Shown: piece by piece, positions 21,249-27,460 of the stretch
Layout of the letters: each line of letters begins with the position of its first letter
How positions within the stretch are numbered: position 1 is the first letter of the stretch
Assembly: GCA_004151065.3 (NCBI GenBank)
Contig: NWUY0300030020.1
Span: 18,730-46,189 of the forward strand
Length of the DNA stretch: 27,460 nt
Direction: 5' to 3'
Source: Larix sibirica
Taxonomy: Eukaryota > Streptophyta > Pinopsida > Pinales > Pinaceae
Notes under the pieces: generated by a model
Databases searched by the model: none
Seen by the model: only the letters and a program-made list of their open reading frames with translations
What the model was told of the DNA's origin: nothing
Translations under genes and position numbers: made by a program

Positions 21249-22325
21249 CCATCATTTTTTCTTGGTATTCTTCAATGCTATCTTGGTCTATAGTCCTACC
21301 AAGGAAATCCACCCCAACGTTTTGCTCATATATTGCAATTATTACAGGGCCAACAATTATTTGTGGAACGTTCCAAATGTACTTTTGCGGTGACTAAGGT
21401 TGAATACTTGGGACATATTGTGAGTAAGGAGGGAGTAAGGGTGGATCCCAAGAAAGTGGAAGAAATGAAGAATTGGATCTGCCCCAAAACTCTTAAGAGA
21501 TTGTGAGGGTTCCTTGGACTTACATGCCACTAGTGTATTTTTGTGGCCAACCATGGGAATATTGTCACTCCTCTTACCAAATTTCTAAAAAAATGCTTTC
21601 TTCTAGAATGAGGCAGCAAATCAATCCTTCTCTACAGTAAAGGAGGTCATGTGTACCACACTTATGCTAGCCATGCCTGATTTCATTAAGATATTTGTCT
21701 TAAAATGTAATTCCTTGAGTCATGGCTTGGGAGAAGTCTTATCACAAGAAGGATGCCCCTTGTCTTTCACTAGTAAGTAGCTATGTGATCAAAACATGGG
21801 AAAATCCACCTATGAGAAATAAATGATGGAAATCCTTCGTGAAATGGAGACATTAGGACCATATTTGATAGGGTATAATTTCCAAATAAAGACAGATCAT
21901 CATATTCTCAATTATTTACTCTAACAATGCTTTTCCTTGTTAGAGAAATAGAAATGGGTCACAAATATGTTGGTTTATGATGATGAAATCATATATAAGG
22001 AGTCTTGTGACAATGTGATGGTTGATGCTCTGTCTAGGCAATTGAAAGAGGATGGTCCACTCTTTACCTTGTCCTTACCAGTTCCAGGATGGCTTAATGA
22101 AGCACAATAGGAATGGTTGGCACAAGACACAATTAGACACCTCATCACTTGGATTCGAGATATCCAAACCCTCCACCATGGTATACATGGAACACAAATA
22201 TTTTTAGGTATAAGGAGTGCATCTTTCTCACCTTTGATTTTGCTTTGAAAAACATAATCTTAGAATAATTACATGCCTCACCCATATTAGGTCACTCAAT
22301 ATTTCATAAGACTTATGAAATATTG
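20954..22325 (+). pseudogene. pol: RT-RNase H-integrase start of gypsy copy A
   Basis: RT copies element RNA and RNase H removes it from the hybrid. After the LTR, RT continues through IDQGHYEFLVMPFGL (about 21160-21207) to the active-site block FFNAILVYSPT at 21268, where relatives have FFDD; both catalytic Asp codons are changed. It then reads LQGQQLFVERSKCTFAVTKV and EYLGHIVSKEGVRVDPKKVE (21330-21460). RNase H is seen as GLGEVLSQEGCPLSF (about 21727-21770), IKTDHHILNYLL and NVMVDALSRQLKED (about 22014-22050). Integrase begins with LHASPILGHSIFHKTYE (about 22270-22316, the His pair of the zinc finger) and ends there, joined to copy B. Stops at 21604, 21778 and 21820 recur at the same codons in copy B. 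Confidence 0.85.
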
Positions 22326-22429
22326 AAACCTGAGGGGAAGATCCAATGTTTCCCCTTGAATATGCTCTTGATATGCCAATTCCTAGGGAGAAACCCCAAA
22401 TTTCACTCCATGATTTATCAGTGTTTTCC

Positions 22430-22850
22430 ACTCCTTAGCAACTAAAATTGGTTGGATGCATCGAGCATGGGAAATTTATCATGTTAATTGATAATGGAAT
22501 CACCAATAACTTCATCCATAGGTGTGTGGTTAAAGACACCCTTTGCTATATCCACCCAAGGGTCATATTGGTACCTATGTAGGGGGACATGACTCATCAT
22601 AAGAAACATTATGGTTCTCCAATTTCCAAATCACGATAGGAAATGGGGGTACAATGAAATTTTTTGGGAGAAATTAAAATGTCAAACTCCAAATGGGTTC
22701 CACCATCTCAAAATTCATATGTTTTCCATTGACATGGTAGGTTGTGATATAGTTTTGGGAGTTGAATGGATCAAGACCTTAGGATCGGTCAAAATGGATT
22801 TCAAGGAACTCTCGCTTACCTTTACTTAGGTTAGGTACACACATAAACTC
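22430..22850 (+). pseudogene. Aspartic protease pseudogene, gypsy B
   Basis: The active site reads MLIDNGITNNFIH with GAT AAT GGA at 22490-22498. The Asp is kept, but the usual Ser/Thr of D-S/T-G is Asn, which would be expected to impair catalysis. A stretch of about 50 bp near 22560-22615 has no counterpart in copy A. The C-terminal half is open at 22611-22829 and reads HLKIHMFSIDMVGCDIVLGV followed by EWIKTLGSVKMDF. Unlike copy A, the G run at 22645 keeps the family frame there. Confidence 0.85.
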
Positions 22851-23094
22851 CATGGAATTACACCTAGTTCTAAAAAAATATCTCATCCTTTCATATGGGG
22901 AAACTGATGAAGAAAGGCCATTCCATTTCCATTTCCCAATTCCATGCCATCCAGGTTTCGGACACAACCTCGTGAGATATTCACCCCAACTTGAAATAGG
23001 TTATCCCGTAGTATCAACAAGTTTTTGAGGCACCCAAAGGTTTACCTCCCTCCCACAGGGAACATGGCCATGACATTCCTTTAGTTCTAGGTAG

Positions 23095-23720
23095 TCAACC
23101 CCATAATGTATGTCCTTATTGCCACCCTTTTTCCCCAAAAAATGAAATTGAAAAAATTAGTCAAGAATTATTGTTGGCTATTGTTATTTCATCTTAGCAA
23201 AAACTCTTATTCTTCGCCAATGGTTATTGTCCATAAAAAGGAAGGTGATTGGCGCATGTGTATCGAAGTTCGGGATCTCAAAAAACTCACCATCAGAGAT
23301 AAATTTCCATTCCTCTCATTGATGATCTCTTAGATGATTTGTAGAGTGAAAAATTCTTTACCAAAATTGACCTTTGTTTGGGATACCATCAAATCAGAAT
23401 GAAAGAGACACATATACCCAAAACTGTTTTCCACAGTCATGATGGTCATTATGAATTCTTTTTCATTCACTTATACCTCTACAATGCCCCATCTACTTTT
23501 CAAAGCCTCGTAAATATGATTTTTTCCCCTTACTCCACCATTTTGACTTGGTTTTCTTCAATGATATCTTGGTCTATAGTCCTACCTAGGAAATCCACCT
23601 CTAACATGTTTCTCGTACCTTGCAATTATTACAGGACTAGCATTTATTTGTGAAACACCACAAATGTGCTTTGGGGGTGCTGAGGTGGAATACTTGAGCC
23701 ATAATGTGATTCAGGAGGGG
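23095..23720 (+). pseudogene. pol: Reverse transcriptase pseudogene, gypsy B
   Basis: The fingers region reads NSYSSPMVIVHKKEGDWRMC and DLKKLTIRDKFPFL (about 23195-23315). After a frameshift it continues as GYHQIRMKETHIPKTVFHSH, DGHYEFF and NAPSTFQSLVNMIF (23378-23525). The active-site block is FFNDILVYSPT at 23554, where the first catalytic Asp of FFDD is Asn; the second Asp is present. A TAG follows shortly after PT, where relatives have Trp. It is broken by at least two frameshifts and is not functional as it stands. Confidence 0.88.
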
Positions 23721-23869
23721 GTAAGGTGGATCCCAAGAAAGTGGAATCAATGAAGATTTGTCCCTTCCCAAAAACTCTCAAGATCTTGCAACGATTCCTT
23801 GGAATTACAATATACTACTATAAGTTCGTGGCCAACTATGGGAAGATTACCACTCCTCTTACCACATTG

Positions 23870-24380
23870 ATAAAAAATAATGCTTTCTTCTAGAATGAGG
23901 AAATAGAGCAAGCCTTCTCTGCACTAAAAGAGGCCATGTATACTATTCTTGTTCTAGCCATGGCAAATTTCACTAATACATTCATCTTAGAATGTGATGC
24001 CTCGGGTCACAACCTAGTTGCGGTCTTATCACAACAAGGATTCCCCTTGGATTTTGCTAATAAGTAGCTATGTAAACAAAACTTGGGAAAATCCACCTAT
24101 GATAAATAAATGATGTCTATCCTTAATGTAGTTGAGACATGGTGACCATATTTGATGGGAGGCATTTCTATATCAATACCAACCATCATAGTCTCAAGTA
24201 ATTCCTTGAACAACACTTGTCCTCACCATAGCAATGGAGATGGGTCACAAAGATGTTGGGTTATGATTATGAAATCATATATAAGAAAGGTCGTGACAAT
24301 GTGGTGGTTGATGGTTTTTCTAGGTAATTTGAAGAGGATGGTTGACTCTTTGCCTTATCCTTACCAGTTATAGAATGGCT
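23870..24380 (+). pseudogene. RNase H pseudogene, gypsy B
   Basis: The connection domain reads NAFF, then stop, then NEEIEQAFSALKEAM (23881-23940). RNase H follows: TFILECDASGHNLVAVLSQQ (about 23980-24040) keeps the DAS motif with its catalytic Asp. Next comes NK-stop-LC and STYDK-stop-MM, with stops at 24065 and 24107. After a frameshift, the 'D..V.DgfSR'-type block (NVVVDGFSR) is at about 24298-24324. The stops at 23891, 24065 and 24107 coincide with those of copy A. Confidence 0.85.
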
Positions 24381-24499
24381 TGATAAAGCACATCATGAAT
24401 GGTTGGACCAGGACAAAGTTAGACACCTCATCACTAGGATTCAAGAAGATCTGAACCCTCCACTAGGTATACATGGAACCAAAATATTTTGAGGTATAA

Positions 24500-25260
24500 G
24501 GAGATCATATTGCTCACCTTTAATTTTTCTTTGAAACCAATAATATTAGAAGAATTGCATACCTCACCCATAGAAAGTCACTCTGGATTTCATAAAACTT
24601 ATGAAAGAATTAAGTACTCTATTTTCTAGGAAGGCATGAAAAAAGATACCCACAACTTTGTTGTCACCTATGACACTTGCCTACGACATAAGGGTGAAAC
24701 AGTGAAGTCACCAGGTGCTTTGTAGCCACTTCCTATTCCTAACCGTACTTGGATAGACATATCTATGGATTTCATTATGGGGATTCCTAAGACAAGTAAT
24801 AAAACAATCATTATGGTCGTAGTAGATCGTCTACCCAAATATTCCCACTTTTTTGCTTTACCATCAACTTTTACACCCTCACTAGTGGCACAAGTTTTCC
24901 TTGTTCAAATTTTCAAGTTCCATGGCATACCCACTTCTATTGTCTCTGATTGTGATGTCACTTTTACTATCAAGTTTTGGCAAGGGATATTTATACTTTA
25001 GGGCACTCATTTGAATCTTAGCATAGTGTATCACCCTCAAAAACATGGTTAGATAGAAGTAGTCAATAAGTGCTTGGAAACCTACTTGTTATTATTTGCA
25101 GATAATCCACACCAATGGGCCCACTGGTTCCCTCTAGTTGAATGGTGGTATAACACCACTTCTCATGGTTCCACCAAGATGACACCATATGAAGCAATGT
25201 ACAACCAAAAACCATTATCAGTGATTTCCATCTACCAGGCACCTCTCGGGTTCATGTAGT
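24500..25260 (+). pseudogene. Integrase pseudogene, gypsy B
   Basis: Integrase inserts the cDNA into the genome. The zinc finger is at 24540-24690: LEELHTSPIESHSGFHKTYE gives both His, but the CxxC pair reads YDTCLRHKGE, so the first Cys is Tyr. The catalytic core starts WIDISMDFIMGIP (first Asp, near 24765) and continues VDRLPKYSHFFALP and FHGIPTSIVSDCDVTF (second Asp, near 24950). A stop then occurs at about 24999. The core ends VYHPQKHG-stop-IEVVNKCLE, with the catalytic Glu kept next to a TAG that replaces the usual Gln. The last part, HWFPLVEWWYNTTSHGSTKM followed by TPYEAMY, is the standard end of the core. Confidence 0.9.
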
Positions 25261-25554
25261 GGATGAAACACTACACACCAGAGCTGGAATTCTCTGCACC
25301 CTTAAAGACGATCTAGTTATGGATCAAAACATAATGAAGAAATAGGAAGATCAATATCGCTTTGAGTGCTCCTTTGAAGTTGGGGATCAAGTGTTTCTTA
25401 GACTCCAGTCGTATACACAGGCATCTCTCAAGGCTCACCTCCATAAGAAGATCGCTTTGAAGTTCTATGGACCCTACACAATCCTCCAACACCTTTGATA
25501 GGTGTCCTATAAGCTCACTCTTTCACACCACTCTAAGATTCACCCAAAGTTGCA
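25261..25554 (+). pseudogene. Integrase C-terminal GPY/F module, gypsy B
   Basis: It reads VDETLHTRAGILCTLKDDLV, a stop, EDQYRFECSFEVGDQVFLRL, LKAHLHKKIALKFYGPYTIL, two stops, YKLTLSHHSKIHPKLH. KFYGPY is the GPY/F motif of Ty3/gypsy integrases, and 'IHP.FH' normally follows it. In chromoviruses a chromodomain would come next. Here the sequence is cut by the copia LTR right after IHPKLH, so its presence cannot be judged. Confidence 0.85.
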
Positions 25555-26081
25555 TGGAGAATCTAGCTAGCAACAATGAACAATAAACTTGCAAATTTGA
25601 GAGAAGAATAGAGAAACACATGGAATAATTGTATTAACCAAATTAAAGAATGGCAATAATATACAAGATATACTATGCATGGATAAACCAATGCACCTTA
25701 GAAGAGCTTCTAAAGAGACGTGGATACAGATTTATAGAAAACAGAGTGAACTGCCACCTAGTCCTAGTTAACTAGTTCACACAAAAGTGGATTTGAGACA
25801 ATATCATGTATGAAATAGGTGTATCATATCCCTAGCCTCAAGAGTTTAAAAGGCCCATTCCTGGTGACGATTCCGATGTTTCATGCAATACTTGGTGATG
25901 ATACCAAGGTTTCCATGAAATACTTGACTTCACTAGTCTAATTGAAGTGTAACTGAGTGATGAATAAAGAGGAAGTGGAACCTTTGTCTAGGGGAGAATC
26001 CATTAGACCAAGGGCCCCTTAACATAAACTAATGAACATAGGAAAATAAATATTAGGTGGGTTTATAATATTTCCAATACA
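25555..26081 (-). repeat. 3' LTR of a Ty1/copia element
   Basis: Read on the minus strand it begins TGTATTGGAAATATTATAA, a slightly mutated form of the common TGTTGGAAATA copia LTR start. It ends ...GATTCTCCA, giving 527 bp. It directly follows a polypurine tract and the copia RNase H. A TATA box TCTATAAATC lies at 25729-25738 on the minus strand, with a T-rich R/U5 part after it. The left end could alternatively be 25551 (TGCA). The partner 5' LTR is outside the window, so the target-site duplication cannot be tested. Confidence 0.8.
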
Positions 26082-26090
26082 CCCCACAAA
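26082..26090 (-). other. Polypurine tract of the copia element
   Basis: TTTGTGGGG on the minus strand lies immediately before the LTR start, the normal place for the primer of plus-strand cDNA synthesis. It is short and contains Ts, as is common in plant copia elements. Confidence 0.65.
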
Positions 26091-26269
26091 TAACTACTAG
26101 GGAGTGTAGAATGTGGGTCTTGTCAAGAAGCCATGTTAGGTACCCATTTTATAATGCATATAAGTAACACATGATAGATGAAAAGAGGAATGAGTGAAAA
26201 ACTCATGGGAAAAACCCCGTCTCAAAATATAGTGTTGAAAAAGTAAGACATTTCCTAGGCAAATTTGTC

Positions 26270-27460
26270 CTTCACATCAAGGAGGTATCACAGAAAGTGG
26301 AATTTCTGCTCGGTGAAAGTATTCGTAAAGATGTATATAGGTTGTTCAGAAGAAGGACAGTACTACAATTCGATGATCCTATCATGTACTAGTACTCTAA
26401 TGTAATTCCTGTGGATCTCGATGTGTTTTGTTCTATGGTGTTGCACTAGATCTCTGCAAAACTTTAGTCTACTCTAATTATCACACTAGATGACAATTGG
26501 ATGGTGAAATAGGATACTAAGCTCTGTAAGGAAATGTTGTATCCAAATAGCCTAAGTTGTGATGTTGATTGCACCTCTGTACTTGGCTTCTATTGATGAA
26601 AAATCAATCAATGATTGCTTTTTACTGGACCGACAAATGGGGCCAAATCATAAATTGAGAACTTATCTTGAAGTGTACATGTGATCTATGCTATCGCCGA
26701 CCCAATTTAAATCAGTATAGCCAATGACATCCAATGTACAACCTACTACATAATGAATAATGTAGTTGGTGGTACCGTTGACATATCTAAGGATGCACTT
26801 GGAAGCTTTCCATTGTTTCTCTTGTGGTTCCTGCATGTATCTAGAAACCACTCCCATTACATATGAGATATCTGGATGGGAGTGAGTGTTATATAGGAAA
26901 ATCCCCACTAGTTGAACATATTTGGTGCAATCAACCAATGTTGTATCCCTGCCAACCTTGAAATTCAAGCCTAATAAGAAATGTGTGGTTGCTAGATTGC
27001 AGTAAATCATGTGAAATCTAACCAAGATATCTCTTGCATACTTTGATTGAGCCATCTGGATCCCTAAATCAAACTAGATGATTTCAATACAAAGGAAGAA
27101 GTGTAGTAGACCCATGTCTTTCATGGAGAACCTGTCATGTAAATTTGTTTTGACTACAACAATGGTTGTGGCTGAACTAACTGTGATTAGTAGATCACAT
27201 ACATAGAGCACTAATCAATAGAAATTCAAAATTTCTCAGCATATAAACATTCATGTCATATTTACATTGAATAAAATTTTGTTAGAATAAGTAAGAATCC
27301 ATTTTAGCATACCACACTCTACGTTCCTACTTGAGGCCATAGAGTGATTTCTTGAGTCCGCAAACTAGTGATGAATTCTATACATACCCTTGTGGCTTCT
27401 CCATGTATATTTACCCTTCGAGATCACCGTGAAGAAATGCATTCTTCACATCCATGTGGT
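26270..27460 (-). pseudogene. pol: Ty1/copia RT-RNase H pseudogene, runs off right edge
   Basis: On the minus strand from the window edge, RT reads HMDVKNAFLHGDLEG, LKKSLYGLK (both hallmark copia RT blocks), WYAKMDSYLF, then VLYVCDLLIT at about 27182-27211. There the usual YVDD is YVCD (27194-27205), so one catalytic Asp is lost. Next come LHDRFSMKDMG and an open stretch (27055-26663) reading MAQSKYARDIL, HPDISYVMGVVSRYMQEP, RYVNGTTNY and GYTDLNWVGD. RNase H continues with a 'SSIEAKYRGAV' block and ends with HRTKHIEI, VHDRIIELYCPSSEQP-like and FTEQKF near 26285. Frameshifts and stops interrupt it throughout. The 5' part of the element lies outside the window. Confidence 0.9.

Larger units (their letters stand above)
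3343..22325 (+). mobile_element. Ty3/gypsy retrotransposon copy A, split by nested element
   Basis: The domain order gag, protease, RT, RNase H, integrase is that of Ty3/gypsy. The left half is 3343-6104 (PBS, gag, protease, RT start). The right half is 20954-22325 (RT, RNase H, start of the integrase zinc finger), with a partial duplicate of its first 295 bp at 16435-16729. A long-LTR element lies between them. The two halves join precisely in the RT reading, so they are one element. It is dead: gag, protease and RT all carry stops and frameshifts, the RT active site is altered, and most of integrase and the 3' LTR are missing. The initiator-Met PBS and motif style suggest a chromovirus-like plant lineage, but no chromodomain is visible. 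Confidence 0.85.
22326..25554 (+). mobile_element. Ty3/gypsy retrotransposon copy B, truncated at both ends
   Basis: It begins inside the gag/protease linker: 'cctgaggggaagatcca' at about 22329 matches 'cccgaggggggagattca' at about 5258 in copy A. It runs through protease, RT, RNase H, integrase and the GPY/F module in the Ty3/gypsy order. There is no LTR, PBS or capsid on the left, because it is fused to copy A's integrase. The right end is cut by a copia LTR at 25555. The family is the same as copy A, with moderate divergence and several shared lesions. Confidence 0.88.

Noticed and set aside
21357-22431. Minus-strand open frames (21357-21554, 22228-22431)
   Set aside because: They are antisense to clear RT/RNase H and protease-linker readings of the gypsy copies.

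Overview
The window looks like plant nuclear DNA from a repeat-rich intergenic region. It is strongly AT-rich, shows no bacterial operons or ribosome-binding sites, and nearly everything recognisable is a decayed plant-type transposable element: two Ty3/gypsy copies, one Ty1/copia element, a long-LTR gag-only element and a tRNA-derived SINE. I cannot name the species. I see no intact host gene. Every domain call below rests on conserved motifs I could read in conceptual translation, and every one of those frames is broken by stops or frameshifts.

Layout. 1-2890 is AT-rich sequence with two local tandem duplications and no gene. About 2990-6104 is the left half of Ty3/gypsy copy A: LTR-like sequence, an initiator-Met tRNA primer-binding site at 3343, gag, protease and the first residues of reverse transcriptase (RT). 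At 6105 copy A is interrupted by a younger, long element on the same strand. This has a 2355-bp 5' LTR (6105-8459), an internal region with a gag relic and an unrecognised coding relic but no visible pol (8460-14224), and a 2210-bp 3' LTR (14225-16434). A SINE with its own target-site duplication sits inside it (12040-12218) and contains a 48-base assembly gap. Copy A's RT resumes exactly where it left off after the 3' LTR.

The assembly then appears to repeat itself. Positions 12212-16729 recur almost base for base at 16731-21248, joined by a single N at 16730. This is most easily explained as two overlapping or allelic contigs placed end to end, so the real locus is probably about 4.5 kb shorter. 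Copy A's RT, RNase H and the start of integrase continue to about 22325. There they join abruptly to a second gypsy copy, B (protease, RT, RNase H, integrase and GPY/F module, 22326-25554). At 25555 copy B is cut by the 3' LTR of a minus-strand Ty1/copia element, whose RNase H and RT fill the window to its right edge.

How the parts relate: the order of events read from the nesting is gypsy A and B first, then the long-LTR gag-only element into A, then the SINE into that element. The copia element went into B independently. Copies A and B share at least four in-frame stops and the same catalytic Asp-to-Asn change in RT, so they descend from an already defective source. The most interesting items are the long-LTR, gag-only (LARD/TR-GAG-like) element with a 25-bp minisatellite inside its LTRs, the shared-lesion gypsy pair, and the single-N duplicated block.
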